The notes under the pieces are model-generated. The model was given only the letters and a program-made list of their open reading frames with translations. It made no database searches and was not told where the DNA came from. Positions 38,201 through 52,398 of a stretch of DNA of 64,000 nt are shown one piece after another; position 1 is the stretch's first letter; the number at the start of each line of letters is the position of its first letter. The DNA is from Linyphia triangularis (lineage: Eukaryota; Arthropoda; Arachnida; Araneae; Linyphiidae), in the NCBI GenBank assembly GCA_963978545.1, contig CAXBTE010000026.1, positions 42,540-106,539 on the forward strand, written 5' to 3'. The position numbers and the translations under genes were made by a program.

Positions 38201-41200
38201 GACCTGAAATATGTTTTATATTCATATTCTGTCCAAATGTGACTGAAAAAATAATTTTTTGAATTTTCAAATTTTTCGAAATTTTTCAAAGGGGTTAGCC
38301 TTAGGAAATTTTATGAAAAAATCACTTTTCCAAAAAATGGCTCAAAATGCTTCCAGATTTTGGTTTTAAAATAGAAATATGATTTGCAGTCACTTTATTT
38401 CAAATCTGCCCAATAAAGGACCCTTAATTCAGTTTATAGCCCAAAATGTAGGTAAAATTCAGAAATTTTCAGTGTTTGAAATGCAGTCCTTTTTTGGGAT
38501 CAACTTTCGACCCCCTTAGTATTTAGTGGTTGTTAAGATTTTCGTTTTTAAGAATCTCCTATTAATGAACTTCAATGTTGCCAAGTTACAACATTGTGCT
38601 CCCAAAACTCTCTGTGTAAAAATTATGTATGTGTACCACTGAAAAAAACAACTTTGCAAATTTTGACCCCCTTAATATTTTGTGGTTGTTAAGATTTTCG
38701 TTTTTAAGAATCTCCTATAGAAGACCTTAAATGTGGCCAAGTTACAATACTGTGCTCCAAATACACTATGAGTAAAAATTCAAAAACTGTAAAATCAATG
38801 TATTTTCAAAGGGAAATTTTGAACTTTGAAAATAGTGGTTCAAATGCTACCAAATTTTTTTTGGGGACCTGAAATATGTTTTATATTCATATTCTGTCCA
38901 AATGTGACTGAAAAAATAATTTTTTGAATTTTCAAATTTTTCGAAATTTTTCAAAGGGGTTAGCCTTAAGAAATTTTATGAAAAAATCACTTTTCCAAAA
39001 AATGGCTCAAAATGCTTCCAGATTTTGGTTTTAAAATAGAAATATGATTTGCAGTCACTTTATTTCAAATCTGCCCAATAAAGGACCCTTAATTCAGTTT
39101 ATAGCCCAAAATGTAGGTAAAATTCAGAAATTTTCAGTGTTTGAAATGCAGTCCTTTTTTGGGATCAACTTTCGACCCCCTTAATATTTAGTGGTTGTTA
39201 AGATTTTCGTTTTTAAGAATCTCCTATTAATGAACTTCAATGTTGCCAAGTTACAACATTGTGCTCCCAAAACTCTCTGTGTAAAAATTATGTATGTGTA
39301 CCACTGAAAAAAACAACTTTGCAAATTTTGACCCCCTTAATATTTTGTGGTTGTTAAGATTTTCGTTTTTAAGAATCTCCTATAGAAGACCTTAAATGTG
39401 GCCAAGTTACAATACTGTGCTCCAAATACACTATGAGTAAAAATTCAAAAACTGTAAAATCAATGTATTTTCAAAGGGAAATTTTGAACTTTGAAAATAG
39501 TGGCTCAAATGCTACCAAATTTTTTTTGGGGACCTGAAATATGTTTTATATTCATATTCTGTCCAAATGTGACTGAAAAAATAATTTTTTGAATTTTCAA
39601 ATTTTTCGAAATTTTTCAAAGGGGTTAGCCTTAGGAAATTTTATGAAAAAATCACTTTTCCAAAAAATGGCTCAAAATGCTTCCAGATTTTGGTTTTAAA
39701 ATAGAAATATGATTTGCAGTCACTTTATTTCAAATCTGCCCAATAAAGGACCCTTAATTCAGTTTATAGCCCAAAATGTAGGTAAAATTCAGAAATTTTC
39801 AGTGTTTGAAATGCAGTCCTTTTTTGGGATCAACTTTCGACCCCCTTAATATTTAGTGGTTGTTAAGATTTTCGTTTTTAAGAATCTCCTATTAATGAAC
39901 TTCAATGTTGCCAAGTTACAACATTGTGCTCCCAAAACTCTCTGTGTAAAAATTATGTATGTGTACCACTGAAAAAAACAACTTTGCAAATTTTGACCCC
40001 CTTAATATTTTGTGGTTGTTAAGATTTTCGTTTTTAAGAATCTCCTATAGAAGACCTTAAATGTGGCCAAGTAACAATACTGTGCTCCAAATACACTATG
40101 AGTAAAAATTCAAAAACTGTAAAATCAATGTATTTTCAAAGGGAAATTTTGAACTTTGAAAATAGTGGCTCAAATGCTACCAAATTTTTTTTGGGGACCT
40201 GAAATATGTTTTATATTCATATTCTGTCCAAATGTGACTGAAAAAATAATTTTTTGAATTTTCAAATTTTTCGAAATTTTTCAAAGGGGTTAGCCTTAGG
40301 AAATTTTATGAAAAAATCACTTTTCCAAAAAATGGCTCAAAATGCTTCCAGATTTTGGTTTTAAAATAGAAATATGATTTGCAGTCACTTTATTTCAAAT
40401 CTGCGAAATAAAGGACCCTTAATTCAGTTTATAGCCCAAAATGTAGGTAAAATTCAGAAATTTTCAGTGTTTGAAATGCAGTCCTTTTTTGGGATCAACT
40501 TTCGACCCCCTTAATATTTAGTGGTTGTTAAGATTTTCGTTTTTAAGAATCTCCTATTAATGAACTTCAATGTTGCCAAGTTACAACATTGTGCTCCCAA
40601 AACTCTCTGTGTAAAAATTATGTATGTGTACCACTGAAAAAAACAACTTTGCAAATTTTGACCCCCTTAATATTTTGTGGTTGTTAAGATTTTCGTTTTT
40701 AAGAATCTCCTATAGAAGACCTTAAATGTGGCCAAGTAACAATACTGTGCTCCAAATACACTATGAGTAAAAATTCAAAAACTGTAAAATCAATGTATTT
40801 TCAAAGGGAAATTTTGAACTTTGAAAATAGTGGCTCAAATGCTACCAAATTTTTTTTGGGGACCTGAAATATGTTTTATATTCATATTCTGTCCAAATGT
40901 GACTGAAAAAATAATTTTTTGAATTTTCAAATTTTTCGAAATTTTTCAAAGGGGTTAGCCTTAGGAAATTTTATGAAAAAATCACTTTTCCAAAAAATGG
41001 CTCAAAATGCTTCCAGATTTTGGTTTTAAAATAGAAATATGATTTGCAGTCACTTTATTTCAAATCTGCCCAAAAAAGGACCCTTTAATTCAGTTTATAG
41101 CCCAAAATGTAGGTAAAATTCAGAAATTTTCAGTGTTTGAAATGCAGTCCTTTTTTGGGATCAACTTTCGACCCCCTTAATATTTAGTGGTTGTTAAGAT

Positions 41201-44200
41201 TTTCATTTTTAAGAATCTCCTATTAATGAACTTCAATGTGGCCAAGTCACAACATTGTGCTCCCAAAACTCTCTGTGTAAAAATTATGTATGTGTACCAC
41301 TGAAAAAAACAACTTTGCAAATTTTGACCCCCTTAATATTTTGTGGTTGTTAAGATTTTCGTTTTTAAGAATCTCCTATAGAAGACCTTAAATGTGGCCA
41401 AGTTACAATACTGTGCTCCAAATACACTATGAGTAAAAATTCAAAAACTGTAAAATCAATGTATTTTCAAAGGGAAATTTTGAACTTTGAAAATAGTGGT
41501 TCAAATGCTACCAAATTTTTTTTGGGGACCTGAAATATGTTTTATATTCATATTCTGTCCAAATGTGACTGAAAAAATAATTTTTTGAATTTTCAAATTT
41601 TTCGAAATTTTTCAAAGGGGTTAGCCTTAGGAAATTTTATGAAAAAATCACTTTTCCAAAAAATGGCTCAAAATGCTTCCAGATTTTGGTTTTAAAATAG
41701 AAATATGATTTGCAGTCACTTTATTTCAAATCTGGACAAAAAAGGACCCTTTAATTCAGTTTATAGCCCAAAATGTAGGTAAAATTCAGAAATTTTCAGT
41801 GTTTGAAATGCAGTCCTTTTTTGGGATCAACTTTCGACCCCCTTAATATTTAGTGGTTGTTAAGATTTTCATTTTTAAGAATCTCCTATTAATGAACTTC
41901 AATGTGGCCAAGTCACAACATTGTGCTCCCAAAACTCTCTGTGTAAAAATTATGTATGTGTACCACTGAAAAAAACAACTTTGCAAATTTTGACCCCCTT
42001 AATATTTTGTGGTTGTTAAGATTTTCGTTTTTAAGAATCTCCTATAGAAGACCTTAAATGTGGCCAAGTTACAATACTGTGCTCCAAATACACTATGAGT
42101 AAAAATTCAAAAACTGTAAAATCAATGTATTTTCAAAGGGAAATTTTGAACTTTGAAAATAGTGGTTCAAATGCTACCAAATTTTTTTTGGGGACCTGAA
42201 ATATGTTTTATATTCATATTCTGTCCAAATGTGACTGAAAAAATAATTTTTTGAATTTTCAAATTTTTCGAAATTTTTCAAATTTTATGAAAAAATCACT
42301 TTTCCAAAAAATGGCTCAAAATGCTTCCAGATTTTGGTTTTAAAATAGAAATATGATTTGCAGTCACTTTATTTCAAATCTGCCCAAAAAAGGACCCTTT
42401 AATTCAGTTTATAGCCCAAAATGTAGGTAAAATTCAGAAATTTTCAGTGTTTGAAATGCAGTCCTTTTTTGGGATCAACTTTCGACCCCCTTAATATTTA
42501 GTGGTTGTTAAGATTTTCATTTTTAAGAATCTCCTATTAATGAACTTCAATGTGGCCAAGTCACAACATTGTGCTCCCAAAACTCTCTGTGTAAAAATTA
42601 TGTATGTGTACCACTGAAAAAAACAACTTTGCAAATTTTGACCCCCTTAATATTTTGTGGTTGTTAAGATTTTCGTTTTTAAGAATCTCCTATAGAAGAC
42701 CTTAAATGTGGCCAAGTTACAATACTGTGCTCCAAATACACTATGAGTAAAAATTCAAAAACTGTAAAATCAATGTATTTTCAAAGGGAAATTTTGAACT
42801 TTGAAAATAGTGGCTCAAATGCTACCAAATTTTTTTTGGGGACCTGAAATATGTTTTATATTCATATTCTGTCCAAATGTGACTGAAAAAATAATTTTTT
42901 GAATTTTCAAATTTTTCGAAATTTTTCAAAGGGGTTAGCCTTAGGAAATTTTATGAAAAAATCACTTTTCCAAAAAATGGCTCAAAATGCTTCCAGATTT
43001 TGGTTTTAAAATAGAAATATGATTTGCAGTCACTTTATTTCAAATCTGCCCAATAAAGGACCCTTAATTCAGTTTATAGCCCAAAATGTAGGTAAAATTC
43101 AGAAATTTTCAGTGTTTGAAATGCAGTCCTTTTTTGGGATCAACTTTCGACCCCCTTAATATTTAGTGGTTGTTAAGATTTTCGTTTTTAAGAATCTCCT
43201 ATTAATGAACTTCAATGTTGCCAAGTTACAACATTGTGCTCCCAAAACTCTCTGTGTAAAAATTATGTATGTGTACCACTGAAAAAAACAACTTTGCAAA
43301 TTTTGACCCCCTTAATATTTTGTGGTTGTTAAGATTTTCGTTTTTAAGAATCTCCTATAGAAGACCTTAAATGTGGCCAAGTTACAATACTGTGCTCCAA
43401 ATACACTATGAGTAAAAATTCAAAAACTGTAAAATCAATGTATTTTCAAAGGGAAATTTTGAACTTTGAAAATAGTGGTTCAAATGCTACCAAATTTTTT
43501 TTGGGGACCTGAAATATGTTTTATATTCATATTCTGTCCAAATGTGACTGAAAAAATAATTTTTTGAATTTTCAAATTTTTCGAAATTTTTCAAAGGGGT
43601 TAGCCTTAGGAAATTTTATGAAAAAATCACTTTTCCAAAAAATGGCTCAAAATGCTTCCAGATTTTGGTTTTAAAATAGAAATATGATTTGCAGTCACTT
43701 TATTTCAAATCTGCCCAATAAAGGACCCTTAATTCAGTTTATAGCCCAAAATGTAGGTAAAATTCAGAAATTTTCAGTGTTTGAAATGCAGTCCTTTTTT
43801 GGGATCAACTTTCGACCCCCTTAATATTTAGTGGTTGTTAAGATTTTCGTTTTTAAGAATCTCCTATTAATGAACTTCAATGTTGCCAAGTTACAACATT
43901 GTGCTCCCAAAACTCTCTGTGTAAAAATTATGTATGTGTACCACTGAAAAAAACAACTTTGCAAATTTTGACCCCCTTAATATTTTGTGGTTGTTAAGAT
44001 TTTCGTTTTTAAGAATCTCCTATAGAAGACCTTAAATGTGGCCAAGTAACAATACTGTGCTCCAAATACACTATGAGTAAAAATTCAAAAACTGTAAAAT
44101 CAATGTATTTTCAAAGGGAAATTTTGAACTTTGAAAATAGTGGCTCAAATGCTACCAAATTTTTTTTGGGGACCTGAAATATGTTTTATATTCATATTCT

Positions 44201-45687
44201 GTCCAAATGTGACTGAAAAAATAATTTTTTGAATTTTCAAATTTTTCGAAATTTTTCAAAGGGGTTAGCCTTAGGAAATTTTATGAAAAAATCACTTTTC
44301 CAAAAAATGGCTCAAAATGCTTCCAGATTTTGGTTTTAAAATAGAAATATGATTTGCAGTCACTTTATTTCAAATCTGCCCAAAAAAGGACCCTTTAATT
44401 CAGTTTATAGCCCAAAATGTAGGTAAAATTCAGAAATTTTCAGTGTTTGAAATGCAGTCCTTTTTTGGGATCAACTTTCGACCCCCTTAATATTTAGTGG
44501 TTGTTAAGATTTTCATTTTTAAGAATCTCCTATTAATGAACTTCAATGTGGCCAAGTCACAACATTGTGCTCCCAAAACTCTCTGTGTAAAAATTATGTA
44601 TGTGTACCACTGAAAAAAACAACTTTGCAAATTTTGACCCCCTTAATATTTTGTGGTTGTTAAGATTTTCGTTTTTAAGAATCTCCTATAGAAGACCTTA
44701 AATGTGGCCAAGTTACAATACTGTGCTCCAAATACACTATGAGTAAAAATTCAAAAACTGTAAAATCAATGTATTTTCAAAGGGAAATTTTGAACTTTGA
44801 AAATAGTGGCTCAAATGCTACCAAATTTTTTTTGGGGACCTGAAATATGTTTTATATTCATATTCTGTCCAAATGTGACTGAAAAAATAATTTTTTGAAT
44901 TTTCAAATTTTTCGAAATTTTTCAAAGGGGTTAGCCTTAGGAAATTTTATGAAAAAATCACTTTTCCAAAAAATGGCTCAAAATGCTTCCAGATTTTGGT
45001 TTTAAAATAGAAATATGATTTGCAGTCACTTTATTTCAAATCTGCCCAATAAAGGACCCTTAATTCAGTTTATAGCCCAAAATGTAGGTAAAATTCAGAA
45101 ATTTTCAGTGTTTGAAATGCAGTCCTTTTTTGGGATCAACTTTCGACCCCCTTAATATTTAGTGGTTGTTAAGATTTTCGTTTTTAAGAATCTCCTATTA
45201 ATGAACTTCAATGTTGCCAAGTTACAACATTGTGCTCCCAAAACTCTCTGTGTAAAAATTATGTATGTGTACCACTGAAAAAAACAACTTTGCAAATTTT
45301 GACCCCCTTAATATTTTGTGGTTGTTAAGATTTTCGTTTTTAAGAATCTCCTATAGAAGACCTTAAATGTGGCCAAGTTACAATACTGTGCTCCAAATAC
45401 ACTATGAGTAAAAATTCAAAAACTGTAAAATCAATGTATTTTCAAAGGGAAATTTTGAACTTTGAAAATAGTGGTTCAAATGCTACCAAATTTTTTTTGG
45501 GGACCTGAAATATGTTTTATATTCATATTCTGTCCAAATGTGACTGAAAAAATAATTTTTTGAATTTTCAAATTTTTCGAAATTTTTCAAAGGGGTTAGC
45601 CTTAGGAAATTTTATGAAAAAATCACTTTTCCAAAAAATGGCTCAAAATGCTTCCAGATTTTGGTTTTAAAATAGAAATATGATTTG
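35217..45687. repeat. A satellite array, sixteen units, the longest run
   Basis: Units start at 35217 (509 bp), 35726 (A2), 36392, 37057, 37722, 38387, 39052, 39717, 40382, 41047 (A2), 41713 (A2, 648 bp), 42361 (A2), 43027, 43692, 44357 (A2) and 45023. The first seven follow the marker order of the array at 26557, except that the TTTAGAGGTT unit is present twice (37057, 37722). The rest is extra: units with CAAGTAAC (39717, 40382, 43692), three A2 units in a row, and local changes CTGCGAAATAAAGG near 40405 and CTGGACAAAAAAGG near 41737. Confidence 0.95.
42271..42290. repeat. 18-bp deletion in the B unit of the A2 copy at 41713
   Basis: TTTTTCAAATTTTATG here replaces TTTTTCAAAGGGGTTAGCC and the bases that follow in all other units. 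The missing 18 bp is flanked by AAA on both sides, so a short-homology deletion fits. It makes this unit 648 bp instead of 666. Confidence 0.88.
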
Positions 45688-46907
45688 CAGTCACTTTATT
45701 TCAAATCTGCCCAATAAAGGACCCTTAATTCAGTTTATAGCCCAAAATGTAGGTAAAATTCAGAAATTTTCAGTGTTTGAAATGCAGTCCTTTTTTGGGA
45801 TCAACTTTCGACCCCCTTAATATTTAGTGGTTGTTAAGATTTTCGTTTTTAAGAATCTCCTATTAATGAACTTCAATGTTGCCAAGTTACAACATTGTGC
45901 TCCCAAAACTCTCTGTGTAAAAATTATGTATGTGTACCACTGAAAAAAACAACTTTGCAAATTTTGACCCCCTTAATATTTTGTGGTTGTTAAGATTTTC
46001 GTTTTTAAGAATCTCCTATAGAAGACCTTAAATGTGGCCAAGTTACAATACTGTGCTCCAAATACACTACGAGTAAAAATTCAAAAACTCCAAAATACAA
46101 TCAATGTATTTTCAAAGGGAAATTTTGAACTTTGAAAATAATGGCTCAAATGCTACCAAATTTTTTTTGGGGACCTGAAATATGTTTTATATTTATATTC
46201 TGTCCAAATGTGACTGAAAAAATAATTTTTTGAATTTTCAAATTTTTCGAAATTTTTCAAAGGGGTTAGCCTTAGGAAATTTTATGAAAAAATCACTTTT
46301 CCAAAAAATAATTTTTTGAATTTTCAAATTTTTCAAAGGGGTTAGCCTTAGGAAATTTTATGAAAAAATCACTTTTCCAAAAAATAATTTTTTGAATTTT
46401 CAAATTTTTCGAAATTTTTCAAAGGGGTTAGTCTTAGGAAATTTTATGAAAAAATCACTTTTCCAAAAAATAATTTTTTGAATTTTCAAATTTTTCAAAG
46501 GGTTATCCTTAGGAAATTTTATGAAAAAATCACTTTTCCAAAAAATAATTTTTTGAATTTTCAAATTTTTCAAAGGGGTTAGTCTTAGGAAATTTTATGA
46601 AAAAATCACTTTTCCAAAAAAAAAAATTTTGAATTTTCAAATTTTTCAAAGGGGTTAGCCTTAGGAAATTTTATGAAAAAATCACTTTTTCAAAAAATAA
46701 TTTTTTGAATTTTCAAATTTTTCAAGGGGGTTAGCCTTAGGAAATTTTACGAAAAAATCACTTTTCCAAAAATAATTTTTTGAATTTTCAAATTTTTCGA
46801 AATTTTTCAAAGGGGTTAGACTTAGGAAATTTTATGAAAAAATCACTTTTCCAAAAAATTTCTCAAAATGCTTCCAGATTTTGGTTTTAAAATAGAAATA
46901 TAGTTTA
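45688..46907. repeat. Terminal A unit with 8-unit B array, before C block 6
   Basis: It has the terminal markers CACTACGAG and CTCCAAAATACAATC, but its head is ordinary (ATTTGCAG lead-in, AATAAAGG), unlike the three preceding terminal units. The B array has its own changes: AAAGGGTTATCC near 46500, TTTTGAATTTTC where its relatives have TTTTCAATTTTC, and a longer A-run near 46616. It therefore looks like a recombinant with a conserved 3' half. Confidence 0.94.
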
Positions 46908-49079
46908 CAGTAACTTTTTATTAAATATGCCCAAGAAAGGACCCTCAAATCGCTTTATAAACCAAGCTGTCGGTATAATTCAGAAAAATCCAAAATAACG
47001 CGTTAACACAGAAATGGAGACGTTTTTGAACGCAATTTTTGAAACTAGTTGGGAATTGTCCGAAATGCTTTAAAATTTTAGCTGTGACCTTAGAGTATGC
47101 TCAAAAGTTACTTTTTATCAAAACTGTTCAAGAAAGGACCCTTATATCGATTTATATCCCAAATTATCGGTAAAATTCAGAAAAATCCAAAATAACGCGT
47201 TAACACAGAAATAGAGACGATTTTGAAAGCAATTTTTAAAACTAGCTGGGAATTGTCCGAAATGCTTTGAAAATGATCAAAAGTAACTTTTTATAAAAAC
47301 TGTCAAGAAAGGACCCTTAAATCGCTGTATAGCCTAAACTGTCGGTAAAATTCAGAAAAATCCAAAATAACGCGTTAACACAGAAATAGAGACGATTTTG
47401 AACGATATTTTTCAAACTAGCTGGGAATTGTCCGAAATGCTTTGAAAATGCTCAAGAGTTACTTTTTATCAAAACTGTCAAGAAAGGACCCTTAAATCGC
47501 TTTATAGCCCAAACTGTCGGTAAAATTCAGAAAAATCCAAAATAACGCGTTAACACAGAAATAGAGACGATTTTGAAAGCAATTTTTAAAACTAGCTGGG
47601 AATTGTCCGAAATGCTTTGAAAATGCTCAAAAGTAACTTTTTATCAAAACTGTCAAGAAAGGACCCTTTAATCGCTTTATAGCCCAAACTGTTGGTAGAA
47701 TTCCGAAAAATCCAAAATAACGCGTTAACACAGAAATAGAGACGGTTTTGAACGCAATTTCTGAAACTAGCTGGGAATTGTCCGAAATGCTTTAAAATTT
47801 TAGCTGTGACCTAAGAGTATGCTTAAAAGTTACTTTTTATCAAAACTGTTCAAGAAAGGACCCTTAAATCGATTTATAGCCTAAACTGTCGGTAAAATTC
47901 AGAAAAATCCAAAATAACGCGGTAACACAGAAATAGAGACGATTTTGAACGATATTTTTCAAACTAGCTGGGAATTGTCCGAAATGCTTTGAAAATGCTC
48001 AAGAGTTACTTTTTATCAAAACTGTCAAGAAAGAAGCCTTAAATCGCTTTATAGGCCAAACTGTCGGTAAAATTCAGAAAAATCCAAAATAACGCGTTAA
48101 CACAGAAATAGAGACGATTTTGAACGATATTTTTAAAACTAGCTGGGAATTGTCCGAAATGCTTTGAAAATGCTCAAGAGTTACTTTTTATCAAAACTGT
48201 CAAGAAAGGACCCTTAAATCGCTTTATAGCCCAAACTGTCGGTAAAATTCAGAAAAATCCAAAATAACGCGTTAACACAGAAATAGAGACGATTTTGAAA
48301 GCAATTTTTAAAACTAGCTGGGAATTGTCCGAAATGCTTTGAAAATGCTCAAAAGTAACTTTTTATCAAAACTGTCAAGAAAGGACCCTTTAATCGCTTT
48401 ATAGCCCAAACTGTTGGTAGAATTCCGAAAAATCCAAAATAACGCGTTAACACAGAAATAGAGACGGTTTTGAACGCAATTTCTGAAACTAGCTGGGAAT
48501 TGTCCGAAATGCTTTAAAATTTTAGCTGTGACCTAAGAGTATGCTTAAAAGTTACTTTTTATCAAAACTGTTCAAGAAAGGACCCTTAAATCGATTTATA
48601 GCCTAAACTGTCGGTAAAATTCAGAAAAATCCAAAATAACGCGTTAACACAGAAATAGAGACGATTTTGAACGATATTTTTAAAACTAGCTGGGAAATGT
48701 CCGAAATGCTTTGAAAATGCTCAATAGTTACTTTTTATCAAAACTGTTCAAGAAAAGACCCTTAAATCGATTTATAGCCCAATCTGTCGGGAAAATTCAG
48801 TAAAATCCAAAATAACGCGTTAGCACAGAAATAGAGACGGTTTTGAACGAAATTTTGGAATTTAGCTGGGAAATGTCCGAAATGTGTCAAATTTAGCTGT
48901 TAACATAGGAGAATGCTTAAGAGTTACTTTTTATCAAAACTATCCAAGAAAGGTCCCTTAAATCGCTTTATAGCCCAAACTGTCGTTAAAATTCAAAAAA
49001 ATCCAAAATAACGCGTTTGCTCAGAAATGGAGACGATTTTGTACGAAATTTTGAAACTAGCTGGGAAATTTTAGTTGAA
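46908..49079. repeat. C block 6: 12 C monomers
   Basis: Second-subfamily block with GCTGTATAGCCT in monomer 3 and the ACGCGG palindrome at 47915. Monomer 9 has the normal AAGGACCC near 48382, so it falls outside the block 3-4-5 group. It follows the longest spacing in the window, 14631 bp. Confidence 0.96.
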
Positions 49080-49847
49080 GACCTGAAATATGTTTTATAT
49101 TCATATTCTGTCGAAATTTGACTGAAAAAATAATTTTTTGAATTTTCAAATTTTTCGAAATTTTTCAAAGGGGTTAGACTTAGGAAATTTTATGAAAAAA
49201 TCACTTTTCCAAAAAATAATTTTTTGAATTTTCAAATTTTTCGAAATTTTTCAAAGGGGTTAGTCTTAGGAAATTTTATGAAAAAATCACTTTTCCAAAA
49301 AATAATTTTTTGAATTTTCAAATTTTTCGAAAATTTTCAAAGGGGTTAGTCTTAGGAAATTTTATGAAAAAATCACTTTTCCAAAAAATAATTTTTTGAA
49401 TTTTCAAATTTTTCAAAGGGGTTAGCCTAAGGAAATTTCATGAAAAAATCACTTTTCCAAAAAATAATTTTTTGAATTTTCAAATTTTTCAAAGGGGTTA
49501 GCCTTAGGAAATTTTATGAAAAAATCACTTTTCCAAAAAATAATTTTTTGAATTTTCAAATTTTTCGAAATTTTTCAAAGGGGTTAGTCTTAGGAAATTT
49601 TATGAAAAAATCACTTTTCCAAAAAATAATTTTTTGAATTTTCAAATTTTTCGAAATTTTTGAAAGGGGTTAGCCTTGGGAAATTTTATGAAAAAATCAC
49701 TTTTCCAAAAATTAATTTTTTGAATTTTCAAATTTTTCGAAATTTTTCAAAGGGGTTAGCCTTAGGAAATTTTATGAAAAAATCACTTTTCCAAAAAACT
49801 GCTCAAAATGCTTCCAGATTTTGGTTTTAAAATAGAAATATGATTTG
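49080..49847. repeat. Hybrid A remnant with 8-unit B array, after C block 6
   Basis: 768 bp with the usual later pattern (86, 86, 86, 76, 76, 86, 86, 86). The seventh unit has the ordinary TAATTTTTTG near 49627, separating this array from those after blocks 3 to 5. Confidence 0.95.
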
Positions 49848-51177
49848 CAGTCACTTTATTTCAAATCTGCCCAATAAAGGACCCTTAATTCAGTTTATAG
49901 CCCAAAATGTAGGTAAAATTCAGAAATTTTCAGTGTTTGAAATGCAGTCCTTTTTTGGGATCAACTTTCGACCCCCTTAATATTTAGTGGTTGTTAAGAT
50001 TTTCGTTTTTAAGAATCTCCTATTAATGAACTTCAATGTTGCCAAGTTACAACATTGTGCTCCCAAAACTCTCTGTGTAAAAATTATGTATGTGTACCAC
50101 TGAAAAAAACAACTTTGCAAATTTTGACCCCCTTAATATTTTGTGGTTGTTAAGATTTTCGTTTTTAAGAATCTCCTATAGAAGACCTTAAATGTGGCCA
50201 AGTTACAATACTGTGCTCCAAATACACTATGAGTAAAAATTCAAAAACTGTAAAATCAATGTATTTTCAAAGGGAAATTTTGAACTTTGAAAATAGTGGC
50301 TCAAATGCTACCAAATTTTTTTTGGGGACCTGAAATATGTTTTATATTCATATTCTGTCCAAATGTGACTGAAAAAATAATTTTTTGAATTTTCAAATTT
50401 TTCGAAATTTTTCAAAGGGGTTAGCCTTAGGAAATTTTATGAAAAAATCACTTTTCCAAAAAATGGCTCAAAATGCTTCCAGATTTTGGTTTTAAAATAG
50501 AAATATGATTTGCAGTCACTTTATTTCAAATCTGCCCAATAAAGGACCCTTAATTCAGTTTATAGCCCAAAATGTAGGTAAAATTCAGAAATTTTCAGTG
50601 TTTGAAATGCAGTCCTTTTTTGGGATCAACTTTCGACCCCCTTAATATTTAGTGGTTGTTAAGATTTTCGTTTTTAAGAATCTCCTATTAATGAACTTCA
50701 ATGTTGCCAAGTTACAACATTGTGCTCCCAAAACTCTCTGTGTAAAAATTATGTATATGTACCACTGAAAAAAACAACTTTGCAAATTTTGACCCCCTTA
50801 ATATTTTGTGGTTGTTAAGATTTTCGTTTTTAAGAATCTCCTATAGAAGACCTTAAATGTGGCCAAGTAACAATACTGTGCTCCAAATACACTATGAGTA
50901 AAAATTCAAAAACTGTAAAATCAATGTATTTTCAAAGGGAAATTTTGAACTTTGAAAATAGTGGCTCAAATGCTACCAAATTTTTTTTGGGGACCTGAAA
51001 TATGTTTTATATTCATATTCTGTCCAAATGTGACTGAAAAAATAATTTTTTGAATTTTCAAATTTTTCGAAATTTTTCAAAGGGGTTAGCCTTAGGAAAT
51101 TTTATGAAAAAATCACTTTTCCAAAAAATGGCTCAAAATGCTTCCAGATTTTGGTTTTAAAATAGAAATATGATTTG
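49848..51177. repeat. A satellite array, two units
   Basis: Units start at 49848 and 50513, both 665 bp. The second has CAAGTAAC near 50866, shared with units at 39717, 40382, 43692 and 57278, and a change not seen elsewhere, ATGTATATGT, near 50752. Confidence 0.95.
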
Positions 51178-52398
51178 CAGTCACTTTATTTCAAATCTGC
51201 CCAAAAAAGGACCCTTTAATTCAGTTTATAGCCCAAAATGTAGGTAAAATTCAGAAATTTTCAGTGTTTGAAATGCAGTCCTTTTTTGGGATCAACTTTC
51301 GACCCCCTTAATATTTAGTGGTTGTTAAGATTTTCATTTTTAAGAATCTCCTATTAATGAACTTCAATGTGGCCAAGTCACAACATTGTGCTCCCAAAAC
51401 TCTCTGTGTAAAAATTATGTATGTGTACCACTGAAAAAAACAACTTTGCAAATTTTGACCCCCTTAATATTTTGTGGTTGTTAAGATTTTCGTTTTTAAG
51501 AATCTCCTATAGAAGACCTTAAATGTGGCCAAGTTACAATACTGTGCTCCAAATACACTACGAGTAAAAATTCAAAAACTCCAAAATACAATCAATGTAT
51601 TTTCAAAGGGAAATTTTGAACTTTGAAAATAATGGCTCAAATGCTACCAAATTTTTTTTGGGGACCTGAAATATGTTTTATATTTATATTCTGTCCAAAT
51701 GTGACTGAAAAAATAATTTTTTGAATTTTCAAATTTTTCGAAATTTTTCAAAGGGGTTAGCCTTAGGAAATTTTATGAAAAAATCACTTTTCCAAAAAAT
51801 AATTTTTTGAATTTTCAAATTTTTCAAAGGGGTTAGCCTTAGGAAATTTTATGAAAAAATCACTTTTCCAAAAAATAATTTTTTGAATTTTCAAATTTTT
51901 CGAAATTTTTCAAAGGGGTTAGTCTTAGGAAATTTTATGAAAAAATCACTTTTCCAAAAAATAATTTTTTGAATTTTCAAATTTTTCAAAGGGTTAGCCT
52001 TAGGAAATTTTATGAAAAAATCACTTTTCCAAAAAATAATTTTTTCAATTTTCAAATTTTTCAAAGGGGTTAGTCTTAGGAAATTTTATGAAAAAATCAC
52101 TTTTCCAAAAAAAAAATTTTTGAATTTTCAAATTTTTCAAAGGGGTTAGCCTTAGGAAATTTTATGAAAAAATCACTTTTTCAAAAAATAATTTTTTGAA
52201 TTTTCAAATTTTTCAAGGGGGTTAGCCTTAGGAAATTTTACGAAAAAATCACTTTTCCAAAAATAATTTTTTGAATTTTCAAATTTTTCGAAATTTTTCA
52301 AAGGGGTTAGACTTAGGAAATTTTATGAAAAAATCACTTTTCCAAAAAATTTCTCAAAATGCTTCCAGATTTTGGTTTTAAAATAGAAATATAGTTTA
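51178..52398. repeat. Terminal A unit (A2 head) with 8-unit B array, before C block 7
   Basis: The head is A2: CCCTTTAATT, TTTTCATTTTTAAG and GTGGCCAAGTCAC. The 3' half has the terminal markers CACTACGAG and CTCCAAAATACAATC. The extra T of A2 makes it 1221 bp. The switch falls between about 51390 and 51560. It is a clear chimera of two A subtypes. Confidence 0.95.
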
